A DNA stretch of 64,000 bases from Mycolicibacterium crocinum (GCF_022370635.2 NZ_CP092362.2:2728001-2792000); one strand, 5' to 3'. Counted from the stretch's first letter, positions 1-8,547 are shown. Numbers and translations are program-made. Notes: generated by a model not told the origin, from the sequence alone.

Positions 1-171
1 CAAGCGCTTCTGCAGCTCCTTGGCACGATCCCAGGAGGACTGTTCGGCGCGCAGGGCGACCGGAAGCTTGTCGGGATCGACCCGCGGCATGTTGTCCGCG
101 AGCCACGCACGGGCCCGGGCGGCGAATTCATCGATCGATTCGGTGGCCGTGGTGGTCGCAACGTCGGTCAT
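1..171 (-). CDS. Acyl-CoA dehydrogenase, N-terminal fragment (runs off left edge)
   Basis: Only the first 57 codons are in the window, reading MTDVATTTATESIDEFAARA and onward to a Trp-Leu-x-x-Asn-Met-Pro-Arg segment and a Lys-Glu-Leu-Gln-Lys helix. This is the usual N-terminal helix of mycobacterial FadE-type acyl-CoA dehydrogenases. Its ATG overlaps the stop of the second dehydrogenase (168-1307) as ATGA, so the two are translationally coupled. Paired FadE genes like this often encode the two subunits of an alpha2-beta2 enzyme acting on CoA thioesters of sterol-type or branched acids; that is inference here. The C-terminal two domains lie outside the window. Confidence 0.8.
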   Translation of the reverse strand, partial: MTDVATTTATESIDEFAARARAWLADNMPRVDPDKLPVALRAEQSSWDRAKELQKRL

Positions 172-1307
172 GCCGAAGCCTCCTGTCCAACGGTCTTGGC
201 GCTCAACGCGTAGACGGCGCGGTGGTGGTCGTCGGGTGAGCCGTAGAGCGCGCGGTAGAGCACGGTTCGGCGCAGGAACACGTGCAGATCATGCTCCCAG
301 GTGACACCGATCCCGCCGTGCAGCTGCACGCAATCCTGCAACATCACCGGGGCGCGTTCGGCCACATAGGCTTTGGCGACACTCACCAGCAGGGGGGCGT
401 CATCCGAGCGTGCCGACACAGCAGCGACCGCACCGGCGGTGGTCGCTCGGCACGCCTCGAACCACATCTTCATATCGGCGAGCCGATGCTTGAGTGCCTG
501 ATAGGACGCCAGCGGTCTGCCGAAACTGTGGCGATCGAACATCCATTGGGTCGTCATCGCCAGCACGGTGTCGAGGATCCCGACGATCTCCGCGCACTGG
601 AGCACCAGGGCGACCTGCCGCTGCCGCTCGATGATCGCCGGCGTTGACGCGGCATCGCCGACGACGGCGGACTCGTCCACCTCGGTGCCGTTGAATTCCA
701 CCCGGGCATAACGCTTTACCATGTCGACCGAGCGTTGCCCGGTGACCGTGGCGCGGTCGGCGGGGACCAGAAATTGGCGAGGACTGCCGTCCAGGTCGGC
801 CACGACCAGAAAGACGCCGGCTTCGCTGCCCGCCTCGACACGATCCTTCACACCGTCGATGCGGTAGCCCGAGTCGGTGCGCGTCGCGGTCACCCCCGGC
901 TCCAGCGGAGACAGCGGGCGGCGCGGTTCGTAGACCGCCCAGGATGCGATCAGCTCGCCGGACACCAACGCTTCGATGGTGTCGCCATGGCCGTCCGGCG
1001 CCTCCACCAGACCCGCCAGCACGGTGCTGACCGGATGCAGCGGACCCGGTGCCACGCTGTGTCCGATCTGTTCGGCCACCAGGGCCAGATCGGCCACGCC
1101 GTCACCCGAAACACTCCCGCCGCCAAGCTCTTCCGGAACCAGCAGGCTGGCCCAGCCGAGCTCGGCGGCCCGCTGCCACCACGCGCTGTCGAAGGACGAG
1201 TCCGCGGCGTGCAACTCGCGGACCCGGCTCAGCGACCCTTCTTTTTCCAGGAACGCCTGCGTCGTCGACGCGAACAGCAGTTGTTCGGGGGAGGACACGT
1301 CCGTCAT
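168..1307 (-). CDS. Acyl-CoA dehydrogenase (FadE family), 379 aa
   Basis: FAD-dependent alpha,beta-desaturation of an acyl-CoA is the expected reaction. The family signatures are the FDRHSFGRPLASYQALKHRL segment that packs on FAD and the C-terminal QLHGGIGVTWEHDLHVFLRR segment; length is normal. I cannot identify a clear catalytic glutamate, which would fit a structural or second subunit of a heteromeric FadE pair with the gene at 1-171. The start at 1307 (MTDVSSPEQLL) was chosen because it overlaps the stop of the amidohydrolase as ATGA; the frame stays open far upstream only as a shadow of that gene. It lies mid-operon after the amidohydrolase. Substrate unknown. Confidence 0.88.
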   Translation of the reverse strand: MTDVSSPEQLLFASTTQAFLEKEGSLSRVRELHAADSSFDSAWWQRAAELGWASLLVPEELGGGSVSGDGVADLALVAEQIGHSVAPGPLHPVSTVLAGLVEAPDGHGDTIEALVSGELIASWAVYEPRRPLSPLEPGVTATRTDSGYRIDGVKDRVEAGSEAGVFLVVADLDGSPRQFLVPADRATVTGQRSVDMVKRYARVEFNGTEVDESAVVGDAASTPAIIERQRQVALVLQCAEIVGILDTVLAMTTQWMFDRHSFGRPLASYQALKHRLADMKMWFEACRATTAGAVAAVSARSDDAPLLVSVAKAYVAERAPVMLQDCVQLHGGIGVTWEHDLHVFLRRTVLYRALYGSPDDHHRAVYALSAKTVGQEASA

Positions 1308-2533
1308 GCGATGACGAGCGCGGGCACGTCGGGCTTGTGCACCGACTCGTTGGGGACGTTGAACAGGTCGACCAGGTTGCCGCCCATCACCTTTCGCTGC
1401 TCTTCTTCGGTGAGGCCCTGGGCAACCAGATCGTCCACGAGGTTGATCGGGTCGGCCAAGCCTTCCGGATGCGGCCAGTCCGAGCCGAAGATGATGCGGT
1501 CGACACCGCACAGCTCCGACATCTTCTTGAAGTCGTCCTCCCAGAACGGCGCCACGTAGACGGCCCGCTTGAACGCCTCGATCGGGTCCTCGGGGAACTC
1601 CTGCGGCATCTTCGAATACACGTCTTTGAACTGGTAGAACAGGTAGGGCACCCAGGACGCGCCGTTCTCGATCGACAGGATGCGCAGATCCGGGTTGCGG
1701 GTCAGCGCGCCGTGGCAGACGAGCGCCGCCATGGTGTCCTCGATGGGGCGCTTGCCCATCGACACCATCCGGAACGCCGTCGGCTTGAACGGCAGGAACT
1801 CGTCGGCGGGCTCCCAGTCGTTGAGATAGGCGGCGTAACCGCTGTCGGAGGCGTGCATGCACACCGGGATGCCGGCCTTGACGCAGGCATCCCAGAACGG
1901 ATCGAACTCGGGCAGCCCGAGCGAGCGGGTGCCGCGGTAGCCGGGTACTGGCGCCGGCCGGACCAGAACGGTCTTCGCCCCACGCTCGAGGCACCACTCG
2001 AGTTCCTCGAGGGCCCGATCGACGACGGCCAGATCGATGACCGGGGTGGAGAAGATCCGGCCTTCGTAGTTGAACTGCCAGGTCTCATACATCCACTGGT
2101 TCAGCGCGTGGATGATGTCCAGGATCAGATCCGGATCGTCCTTGAGCCGCTCCTCGACCAGGCTGGCCAGCGTCGGGAACATGATCGTGTAGTCCAGGCC
2201 CAGCCCGTCGAGCACCTCGAGGCGTGCCTCGGGGTTGCGGAAGGCGGGGATGGCCTTCATCGGCTTGCCCATAATCTCGCGGAAGCTCTTGCCGCCACTG
2301 CCGTGCTTGAAGTACTCCTCCTGGGCGCCGGGGCGGGCGACGACCTCGAAGGTCGGGTTGGGGATGTAGTCGCTGATCGTGTTGCGGACGACGATCTTGG
2401 TGCGGCCGTGGACATCGATGTAGTCGATGACGCCCTTGCGGTTGTCCGGCAGGAATTGCGTCAGCGCTTCCTTCGGCTCGTAGAAGTGATTGTCGGCGTC
2501 GAATACGGGATAGGGAAGCTCGCGCGAGGGCAT
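1304..2533 (-). CDS. Amidohydrolase-2 family metal-dependent hydrolase, 409 aa
   Basis: TIM-barrel hydrolase of the amidohydrolase-2 (ACMSD-like) family. The N-terminal FDADNHFYEP replaces the usual HxH metal site, and the late IFGSDWPHPEG segment carries the typical Asp-Trp-Pro-His signature. Family members decarboxylate or hydrolyse ring-cleavage or side-chain intermediates. Start 2533 (MPSRELPYPVFDADN) is set by a GGAGG ribosome site about six bases upstream on the reverse strand; the longer open frame to 2776 overlaps tetR and lacks such a site. It leads an operon with two FadE genes and is preceded by a palindrome at 2567-2581 probably bound by the neighbouring TetR. Pathway unknown; steroid or branched-acid degradation is a guess from context. 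Confidence 0.85.
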   Translation of the reverse strand: MPSRELPYPVFDADNHFYEPKEALTQFLPDNRKGVIDYIDVHGRTKIVVRNTISDYIPNPTFEVVARPGAQEEYFKHGSGGKSFREIMGKPMKAIPAFRNPEARLEVLDGLGLDYTIMFPTLASLVEERLKDDPDLILDIIHALNQWMYETWQFNYEGRIFSTPVIDLAVVDRALEELEWCLERGAKTVLVRPAPVPGYRGTRSLGLPEFDPFWDACVKAGIPVCMHASDSGYAAYLNDWEPADEFLPFKPTAFRMVSMGKRPIEDTMAALVCHGALTRNPDLRILSIENGASWVPYLFYQFKDVYSKMPQEFPEDPIEAFKRAVYVAPFWEDDFKKMSELCGVDRIIFGSDWPHPEGLADPINLVDDLVAQGLTEEEQRKVMGGNLVDLFNVPNESVHKPDVPALVIA

Positions 2534-2566
2534 GTTCGCCTCCAGAGAGTCTGATTGGTCGATAAC

Positions 2567-2581
2567 GGTAATGACGTTACC
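2567..2581. promoter_or_regulatory. Putative TetR operator upstream of the amidohydrolase
   Basis: GGTAATGACGTTACC is a 15-base inverted repeat (GGTAA, five bases, TTACC). Twelve of its bases, AATGACGTTACC, recur at 3295-3306 on the far side of tetR. It lies between the amidohydrolase start and the end of tetR, where it would overlap the promoter of the reverse-strand operon. Confidence 0.55.
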
Positions 2582-2639
2582 ACGATGGTAGCTGGGTAAA
2601 CAGCTCGGCCGAAAAAGGCTGTTTGACAGGGCGAACAGG

Positions 2640-3260
2640 TCAGGGAAGCAGACCGCGCACGCAGAAGTCGTAGATATGCGCGCCATCGATGGGCACACCG
2701 TTGAGTTCGGCGCCGAGGCTGCGCAGCCGCATGGCGCCCAGCACCGCCTGCATGATGAGCGCGGCGGTGGTCTCAACTGCCAGATCAGACCGGAACGTCC
2801 CCTCGGAGATCCCGCGCTCGAGGATTTCGCCGATCAGCTGATGCAGCGGGGAGAGCACCCGGGAGTACTCCGTGGGCAGCGACTCCGCGAGGTGGTCGTT
2901 GTAGTAGGTCAGGCCGCGGTTGATGCTGTCCTGCTTGGTGGACTCGGCGGGCGTGCAGATCCGGTCGATCAACACCCGCATCGCCTCGGCTGCCGGCAGG
3001 TCGTCGGTCTCGTTGCGCCAGTGCTTGGTCGACTCGGCCATGATCGTGTCGATCAAGGCCAACAGCAGCTCGTCCTTGGTGGAAAAGTGCTGGTAGAACG
3101 ACCGTAGCGAGGTCTTTGAGCGCTCGACGACCTCGAGGACGGTGAAGTCGGTGCGGCCCGTCTCGGCCAGAATCGACAACGCCGAGCGCATGAATCGGCT
3201 CTCCCGCGAGTCGGGATCGGCGCGCACCGCCGCGGGCGTTCGTTCGTTGGCCTTGGCCAT
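2640..3260 (-). CDS. TetR family transcriptional regulator, 206 aa
   Basis: The N-terminal region holds the TetR helix-turn-helix: FMRSALSILAETGRTDFTVL followed by VVERSKTSLRSFYQHFSTKD, residues about 24-65. The C-terminal half is a ligand-binding helical domain (AAEAMRVLIDRI, ILERGISEGTFRSDLAVETT). The shared AATGACGTTACC motif lies just upstream of its start (3295-3306) and in front of the amidohydrolase operon (2567-2581). It therefore probably represses itself, the amidohydrolase-FadE operon and the divergent thioesterase, with an acyl-CoA or a pathway intermediate as inducer. No ligand can be inferred from sequence. The gene ends about 100 bases before the amidohydrolase and reads in the same direction. 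Confidence 0.85.
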   Translation of the reverse strand: MAKANERTPAAVRADPDSRESRFMRSALSILAETGRTDFTVLEVVERSKTSLRSFYQHFSTKDELLLALIDTIMAESTKHWRNETDDLPAAEAMRVLIDRICTPAESTKQDSINRGLTYYNDHLAESLPTEYSRVLSPLHQLIGEILERGISEGTFRSDLAVETTAALIMQAVLGAMRLRSLGAELNGVPIDGAHIYDFCVRGLLP

Positions 3261-3294
3261 CGGGTCAGCTTATCGGTCGGGTTACAGTGACGAG

Positions 3295-3306
3295 AATGAC
3301 GTTACC
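3295..3306. promoter_or_regulatory. Putative TetR operator between tetR and the thioesterase gene
   Basis: AATGACGTTACC here is identical to part of the palindrome at 2567-2581. It sits in the 76-base divergent region between tetR (start 3260) and the thioesterase (start 3337), about 30 bases from either start, so one site could control both. A partly matching inverted half (GGTTACA) lies about 15 bases to its left. Confidence 0.5.
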
Positions 3307-3336
3307 GTCTTGGAACACGACAAGGTGAGGGAACAC

Positions 3337-4215
3337 ATGACGGACTCTGCCGCCAACCACTGGACAGTGGCGCGCCTGCTCGATCTCTTCGACGTCGAAG
3401 CCGAGAGCCAGGACCGCTACATCGCCCCCACCGGTATCGCCGACGCCGACGAGCGGCAGGTCGTCGAGGGCACCCAGGTTCTCGCCCAGGTGATCGTCGC
3501 CGCCGCAAAGCGCTTCGAGGGCAAGTCGATTCGCTCGGTGCACAGTGTGTTCGCACGCGCAGTCCTGGTGGGTCCGCCGGTCATTCTCGACATCGATGTC
3601 GTCTCCGAGGGGCGCTCGACGGCCTCAGCGATCATCACCGCCTCGCAGAACGACAAGCGCTGCATGACGTTCACCGTGCTGGCCGATGTGCCCACCCCGG
3701 ACGTGATCCGCCACCATCTGCCGCGCCCCGAGGTGGCCGGGCCCAGCGAGGCCAATGTCTGCGAAATGCCCATGGGCGGAAGGCAAGTCAAGCTCGTCGA
3801 CGTCATCGACATCAACAGCCCCGACGAGGTCGGACCGCCGGAGGTCTACGCCTGGCTGCACTACGACCCCATCCCGTCGCGTGACGATCTGGCCAAGGCG
3901 TTGATCGCCTACTTCACCGGGCATCTCGGTATTTCGACGACCATGCGCGCACACGCTGGCATCGGCACCGCGCAGTCACACTTCACCGTGTCGACCGCGC
4001 CGATGACCGTCACGGTGAGCTTCCACGAGCCGGTCAGCTGGACTGGCTGGCTGCTCTACACCCACGAGAGCACCCAGGTCGGTGCCGGCATGTCCTACAT
4101 CCGCGGCGCGGTGCATACCGAAGAGGGTGAGTTGATCGCGTCCTTCACCCAGGATGCGTTGATCCGGCCGCTGCGGACCTCCGACAACGCCATCGCCGCC
4201 GAAGCCCGGATCTAG
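3337..4215 (+). CDS. TesB-like acyl-CoA thioesterase family protein, 292 aa
   Basis: The protein looks like a double-hotdog acyl-CoA thioesterase II homologue of normal length. The first half carries FEGKSIRSVHSVFARAVLVG, typical of the first hotdog. The second has the YAWLHYDPIPSRDDLAKALI segment followed by a strand pair ending in SFTQDALIRP. It would hydrolyse an acyl-CoA to free acid and CoA. ATG at 3337 was chosen over the longer open frame (to 3142) because GGTGAGG lies just upstream and the extension would overlap tetR antisense. It is divergent from tetR and probably under the same operator. DUF427 follows 7 bases downstream, so they may be cotranscribed. Confidence 0.7.
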   Translation: MTDSAANHWTVARLLDLFDVEAESQDRYIAPTGIADADERQVVEGTQVLAQVIVAAAKRFEGKSIRSVHSVFARAVLVGPPVILDIDVVSEGRSTASAIITASQNDKRCMTFTVLADVPTPDVIRHHLPRPEVAGPSEANVCEMPMGGRQVKLVDVIDINSPDEVGPPEVYAWLHYDPIPSRDDLAKALIAYFTGHLGISTTMRAHAGIGTAQSHFTVSTAPMTVTVSFHEPVSWTGWLLYTHESTQVGAGMSYIRGAVHTEEGELIASFTQDALIRPLRTSDNAIAAEARI

Positions 4216-4222
4216 CTCCGCC

Positions 4223-4891
4223 ATGAGTCTGGTCGCCGGACGCGGCCCGCTCGGCCCGGACCGGGCCGGCTGGTTCTCCGCGCCGGTGGCCGACCCGATC
4301 GTGTACGTCGAGCCGCACCCGCGCCGGGTGCAGGCGATTCGCGGCGGGCAGACCGTCATCGACACCGAGCGCGCGCTGCTGGTGCACCGCGCCGGTGCGG
4401 CGCTGAGCTATGTGTTCCCGGTCGGCGAAACAGCCGGTCTGCCAACCGAACCCGAGCCTGAGGCGCCGGGGTATGTGCGGGTGCCGTGGGATGCCGTTGA
4501 CACCTGGCTGGAGGAGGGGCGCACCCTCGTGCACTATCCGCCCAACCCGTACCACCGGGTGGACTGCCGGCCCACCCGGCGGCGGCTCCGGGTCGCGGTT
4601 GCCGGTGAGGTTCTGGTGGACACCGACGACACCGTGATCGTGTTCGAAACCGCCCTGGCGCCGCGGCTTTATGTTGCCCCGGAGCATGTGCGCACCGACC
4701 TGCTGAGGCAGACGGCGACCTCGAGCTACTGCAATTACAAGGGGTATGCGACCTATTGGGCCGCCGGCGGTGTGGACGACGTCGCCTGGAGTTACGACGA
4801 TCCGCTGCCGGAAACCTCGACGATCCGGGGATATTTCAGCTTCGACCCGGACCGGGCCGAGGTCACCGCGCAGCTGCCCGAAGCCGGTTAG
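4223..4891 (+). CDS. DUF427 domain protein, 222 aa
   Basis: Two consecutive DUF427 folds are visible. The first (about 25-110) has the GQTVIDTERALLVHR strand pair and the second (about 115-210) has GEVLVDTDDTVIVFETALAP followed by LYVAPEHV and the typical CNYKGYATYWAAG loop. DUF427 is a small beta-rich fold common in actinobacteria and fungi with no proven activity. The gene starts 7 bases after the thioesterase stop, so it probably belongs to that transcript. Its last four bases overlap the convergent hydrolase at 4888-5562. Confidence 0.82.
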   Translation: MSLVAGRGPLGPDRAGWFSAPVADPIVYVEPHPRRVQAIRGGQTVIDTERALLVHRAGAALSYVFPVGETAGLPTEPEPEAPGYVRVPWDAVDTWLEEGRTLVHYPPNPYHRVDCRPTRRRLRVAVAGEVLVDTDDTVIVFETALAPRLYVAPEHVRTDLLRQTATSSYCNYKGYATYWAAGGVDDVAWSYDDPLPETSTIRGYFSFDPDRAEVTAQLPEAG

Positions 4892-5562
4892 CCGATCCGG
4901 GCGGCCGCGTCGCGAAGAAGCCGCCCGGCATCCGCGGCGATGGGTTCTCCATGTCCGAAACAGGCTGTTCGGCAGTCGATTTCAGCGAGTGCGCGGAACG
5001 ACTCTGCGGTGCGTTCCCGGTCCCGGTTGAACACCCCGAGTGTCACCTCGCCCACGTTGGCCACGGTGTCGCCGGTGAACAGGATGCCGTGCGCGAGAAG
5101 GTGGACTGCGATGCTGCCGTCGGTGTGGCCGGGCGCGGCGATGATGTGCGTACCGCCGACGATGTCGAGGACCTCCGAACCCTGCAGTTCGATCGCCACC
5201 GGTACGGCCGGCGCTGCCGGCGGGAGACCGGCCGCCACATTCTGATGGATCGGCACTTCCCAGTCTTCGAAGTTCGGTGCTGGCGCGACCAGCCCGCCCC
5301 GGATGACCTCGGCATCGCCGGCTCCGGCGGCGATGGGCGCACCGGTGCGCTCGTGAACCGCGGCGGCTGACCCGCAATGGTCGACGTGGCCGTGGGTGAG
5401 AATCACCAAATCTGGTGTGCCACAGGCGGAAAGAAGTTCAGCACTGCCGTCGGGTGCGCCGGTGTCGATCAGCAACCGCTCGGTGCCGTCGTCGACGAGG
5501 TAGGACTGCCAGCCGCCGATGCGGAACATCGTGAGCACCGGCGTCACCTGGATGCGGTCCAT
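4888..5562 (-). CDS. Metallo-beta-lactamase fold hydrolase, 224 aa
   Basis: The zinc-binding signature THGHVDHCG (residues about 56-64) is followed by the later GHTDGS and GDT motifs (AAPGHTDGSIAVHLL, LFTGDTVANVG) and a final GHGEP. Together these give the complete ligand set of a metallo-beta-lactamase superfamily hydrolase. It is soluble, with no signal peptide. Substrate is unknown; glyoxalase-II-like thioesters or lactones are possible. A TACGGT -10 box ends seven bases before the ATG, which suggests leaderless expression. The gene is convergent with DUF427, overlapping it by four bases. Confidence 0.85.
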   Translation of the reverse strand: MDRIQVTPVLTMFRIGGWQSYLVDDGTERLLIDTGAPDGSAELLSACGTPDLVILTHGHVDHCGSAAAVHERTGAPIAAGAGDAEVIRGGLVAPAPNFEDWEVPIHQNVAAGLPPAAPAVPVAIELQGSEVLDIVGGTHIIAAPGHTDGSIAVHLLAHGILFTGDTVANVGEVTLGVFNRDRERTAESFRALAEIDCRTACFGHGEPIAADAGRLLRDAAARIG

Positions 5563-5569
5563 GTGTCAA

Positions 5570-5575
5570 ACCGTA
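5570..5575 (-). promoter_or_regulatory. -10 box (TACGGT) for a leaderless hydrolase mRNA
   Basis: On the reverse strand TACGGT is followed by seven bases and then the ATG at 5562. This spacing places the transcription start at or next to the start codon. No ribosome-binding site is present. Confidence 0.45.
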
Positions 5576-5622
5576 AGCAGTGATCCGGCTCGTGCGGAAG
5601 CGGATCAGCTGCCGGCGAACAG

Positions 5623-6501
5623 CTAGCCCAGATCGCGGGCCGTGAACGTGTCGCACTGTTTGGGATCGCCGGTCTGGTAGCCGGTGGTGAACCACTTCTG
5701 CCGTTCGGCCGACGAACCGTGGGTCCACGCCTCGGGGTTCACCCGCCCGGTGGCCTGCTTCTGGATCCGGTCGTCACCCACTGACGCTGCCGCCGACAGT
5801 GCGTCGGCGATGTCCTTGTCGGTCAAGGGTTGTAGGTAGGTGACATCGGTCCCCGGCTGTTTGGTGATCGCGGCGTAGTGGGCCCACACCCCGGCATAGC
5901 AGTCGGCCTGCAGCTCGGTACGGACACTGCCGCCGGTGGCGCCCTGCGCACCCTGTTGGGCGCGGCCGAGCACGCCGAGCAGGTCCTGCACATGGTGGCC
6001 GTACTCGTGAGCGACCACGTACTCCTGTGCCAATGGTCCACCGCTGGAACCGAATTGATCGGTGAGGACCTGGAAAAAGTCGGTGTCGAAATACGCAGTC
6101 TTGTCGACCGGGCAGTAGAACGGCCCGACATCACTGGTCGCGGGGCCGCACCCGGTCTGCACCTGATTCTTGAACAGCATCATCTTGGGCCGGGTGTATC
6201 CCTTGAGCAGGTCGCTCCACACGCCGTCGACGGAGTTGCCGGTGGCCACCACGCGGCATTCGACGTACTCGTTGGCGTCCGCGCCGGTCTTGCACTTGCT
6301 CAGGTCGTAACCCGACTGCTCGGCTCCCGGCGGCAGGGCCTGCTGCGGAACGGTCACCTTGCCGGGGTCGATGCCGAGGAACACCGCCAGCAACACGACT
6401 ACGAGGCCGCCGAGGCCACCGCCGATCGCGATGCCACGACCGCCGCCGCCACCGGTCGAGGTGGTGCTGGTGTCGATCTGCATTCCCTCGTTGAAGGTCA
6501 T
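5623..6501 (-). CDS. Neutral zinc metallopeptidase, membrane-anchored (Rv2575-like), 292 aa
   Basis: The zincin motif HEYGHHVQD is plain, and the protein matches the YpfJ-type neutral zinc metallopeptidase family (PF04228). Glycine-rich sequence (GGGGGRGIAIGGGLGG) precedes one transmembrane helix (GLVVVLLAVFLGI), so the catalytic domain is expected outside the membrane. Two cysteine pairs in the catalytic part (SKCKTGADANEYVECR and QTGCGPATSDVGPFYC) could form disulfides. Start 6501 is preceded by a GAGG-type ribosome site. The longer open frame upstream (to 6870) is antisense shadow of the esterase. It corresponds in length and features to M. tuberculosis Rv2575. Substrate unknown. Confidence 0.85.
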   Translation of the reverse strand: MTFNEGMQIDTSTTSTGGGGGRGIAIGGGLGGLVVVLLAVFLGIDPGKVTVPQQALPPGAEQSGYDLSKCKTGADANEYVECRVVATGNSVDGVWSDLLKGYTRPKMMLFKNQVQTGCGPATSDVGPFYCPVDKTAYFDTDFFQVLTDQFGSSGGPLAQEYVVAHEYGHHVQDLLGVLGRAQQGAQGATGGSVRTELQADCYAGVWAHYAAITKQPGTDVTYLQPLTDKDIADALSAAASVGDDRIQKQATGRVNPEAWTHGSSAERQKWFTTGYQTGDPKQCDTFTARDLG

Positions 6502-6561
6502 CAGCACTCCTCGAAATCGGGACTCACACCGCGGATACCCAAGTCGTTCACCTTGCCACAC

Positions 6562-6567
6562 TACGAT
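6562..6567 (+). promoter_or_regulatory. -10 box (TACGAT) for a leaderless carboxylesterase mRNA
   Basis: TACGAT is followed by seven bases and then the GTG at 6575. The spacing supports both a leaderless transcript and the choice of this GTG as start. Confidence 0.45.
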
Positions 6568-6574
6568 TTCGTCC

Positions 6575-8053
6575 GTGACCGTCGTCGCGGATCCGTCGAC
6601 CGTGGTTGACACCTCGCTCGGTGCGCTGCGGGGTACCACCGAAGGCGGCGTGCGGGTCTGGCGCGGCATTCCGTACGCCGAACAACCCATCGGGGAGCGC
6701 CGGTTTCGGGCGCCCGTCGACCTGCAACCGTGGGCCGGCGTGCGCGATGCCGTCGAACACGGACCCGTGCCGCCACAGGGTCGCTCGTTCGTCGGCGGTG
6801 GACGCGACGACCCGAAGATCCGCGACGAGGCCTGCTTGACGCTGACCGTCTGGGCGCCGGACACGGACACCCCGCTCCCGGTGATGGTGTGGATTCCCGG
6901 CGGCGCCTTCGTCTACGGCGCGGGGCAGTTGCAGCTCTACAACGGTTCGCGGCTGGCCGCCAATGGCGACGTCGTGGTGGTCAATGTGACCTATCGGCTC
7001 GGCGTGTTCGGCGGTTTCGAACTCGGCGATCTTGGCGCTGGTTTCGCTGACAACCTCTGCCTGCGGGATCAGATCGCGGCGTTGCGCTGGGTGCAGGACA
7101 ACATCGCCGCCTTCGGTGGTGACCCGAGCGGCGTCACCATTTTCGGCGAATCCGCCGGTGCGACATCGGTGCTGGCGCTGCTCGCCAGCCCGGCCGGTGA
7201 GGGTTTGTTCGCCCGCGCGATCGCCCAGAGTCCGGCGCTTCCGCTGATCGCCGACCGGGCCACGCGGGCGAAGCGGGCTCATGAGTTCGTCGAGCTCGTC
7301 GGTGCCGACCCGGCCGCGTTCCCGGTGTTGCCGCAGCGGGTGCTGCGCCGCGCCGCGGGGCAGATGCAGCGCCGCAGCGCCGAGACCACGCCGACGCTGG
7401 CCTACGGCCTCACCTATGGCGTCGACCTGTTGCCGAAACATCCGATCGAGGCCGCCCGCGTCGGTGAGGTCAATCCGGTCCCGCTGATCGTCGGCACCAA
7501 CAGCCATGAGGCGTCGATGTTCGCCTGGTCCAAGCCGCCGATGCTGCCGACCACCGCCGACGGGATCGACGCCTACTTCGAGCGGGTCGCCCCGCAGGCG
7601 CGGGACCGGGTGCTGGCGGGCTATCCCGACTATCCACGCCGTCGGGCGCAGGTGGCGGTGGGTTCCGATGTGATGTTCGGGGCGCCCACCTGGGCCTTCG
7701 CCGATGCCTACAGCCCGCACGCGATGACCCACGTCTACCGCTTCGACCACACCACGTGGACGCTGCGGATGCTCGGCCTCGGCGCCACCCACGGCAGCGA
7801 GATCGTGCACATCCAGCACAGCTACGGCTCGTACCTGGGCCGCAAGATCCATCCGCTCGGTCGGCGCGTGCAGCCCGCGGTGGGCCGTCGGATGCAACGC
7901 ACCTGGCTGAACTTCGCCACCCACGGCGCGCTGGAGGACTGGCCCCGCTACGACACCGCGACGCGGTCCACCCGCGTGATCCGCTCGAGCCGCGACGTCT
8001 CCGTCGACGATCCGGACGCGCTGCGCCGCGGGGCGTGGCAGGGGCTCTACTAG
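6575..8053 (+). CDS. Type B carboxylesterase, 492 aa
   Basis: Alpha/beta-hydrolase of the carboxylesterase type B family. The protein has the N-terminal IPYAEQPIGERRFRAP signature, the oxyanion-hole segment VWIPGGAFVYGAGQ, and the nucleophile elbow GESAG with Ser193. A later conserved GSEIVH segment is the likely acid/histidine region. It hydrolyses carboxylic esters; the natural substrate is not evident. GTG 6575 is preferred because the fold begins immediately after it and a TACGAT box lies seven bases upstream. The frame extends further upstream only as antisense of the peptidase gene. No signal peptide is seen. It is convergent with the SRPBCC gene by a four-base overlap. Confidence 0.85.
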   Translation: MTVVADPSTVVDTSLGALRGTTEGGVRVWRGIPYAEQPIGERRFRAPVDLQPWAGVRDAVEHGPVPPQGRSFVGGGRDDPKIRDEACLTLTVWAPDTDTPLPVMVWIPGGAFVYGAGQLQLYNGSRLAANGDVVVVNVTYRLGVFGGFELGDLGAGFADNLCLRDQIAALRWVQDNIAAFGGDPSGVTIFGESAGATSVLALLASPAGEGLFARAIAQSPALPLIADRATRAKRAHEFVELVGADPAAFPVLPQRVLRRAAGQMQRRSAETTPTLAYGLTYGVDLLPKHPIEAARVGEVNPVPLIVGTNSHEASMFAWSKPPMLPTTADGIDAYFERVAPQARDRVLAGYPDYPRRRAQVAVGSDVMFGAPTWAFADAYSPHAMTHVYRFDHTTWTLRMLGLGATHGSEIVHIQHSYGSYLGRKIHPLGRRVQPAVGRRMQRTWLNFATHGALEDWPRYDTATRSTRVIRSSRDVSVDDPDALRRGAWQGLY

Positions 8054-8547
8054 TTGTAGTGCTTGTCGGTGTAGCGACGCAGGTTGGCCAGGAACCACTT
8101 GAACGACAGGTTCATCAACGGGCCGCCCAGGATCAGCCCGAACCGGGCCGGCCCGTTGGCCTGCTGCGCCAGCGTCCAGGTCAGCCGGCAGCCGCCCGGG
8201 GTTTCGGTCACCGTGTACTCCTCGGCGAACGCGGCCACCACCTTGTTCGAGCAGGTGTTGAACCGAAAAGCCATGTAGCGGAACGGCTCCCAGGCCAAGA
8301 ATTCCTCGTCACCGACCAGTCCGCCGAGCATGTCGACGGTCCGGGTGGTGCCGACACCGTACGGCTTGGGGCTGGTCCAGGTGACCTTGGTGATGACCTT
8401 CGCCCACTGCGGCCAGGAGTCGGCGTCGGCGAGGACGTCGAACAGCTGCTCGGGCGTGATCGCGAGGTCGACGCTGTTGGAGAAGCGGAACGGTGCGTCC
8501 TTGATCCAGTCCAGGTCGACGCGTTCACAGGGATACATCGTGGTCAT
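8050..8547 (-). CDS. SRPBCC/polyketide cyclase-like protein (Rv2574-like), 165 aa
   Basis: START/Bet v1-type fold: an N-terminal strand (FRFSNSVDLAITPEQLFDVL), the helix ADADSWPQWAKVITKVTW, and a C-terminal helix (GPLMNLSFKWFLANLRR) closing the cavity. Such proteins bind hydrophobic ligands; no catalytic residues can be assigned. Start 8547 (MTTMYPCERVDL) has a clean GGAGG upstream. The longer frame to 8610 is less likely. Position between the Rv2575-like peptidase and aspS fits M. tuberculosis Rv2574. Function unknown. Confidence 0.75.
   Translation of the reverse strand: MTTMYPCERVDLDWIKDAPFRFSNSVDLAITPEQLFDVLADADSWPQWAKVITKVTWTSPKPYGVGTTRTVDMLGGLVGDEEFLAWEPFRYMAFRFNTCSNKVVAAFAEEYTVTETPGGCRLTWTLAQQANGPARFGLILGGPLMNLSFKWFLANLRRYTDKHYN

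Noticed and set aside
2534..2776. An upstream extension of the amidohydrolase frame
   Set aside because: It runs over the tetR end and the palindrome and lacks a ribosome site; GGAGG supports 2533.
6548..8098. A 516-codon frame antisense to the carboxylesterase
   Set aside because: The forward gene has a complete catalytic elbow and fold.
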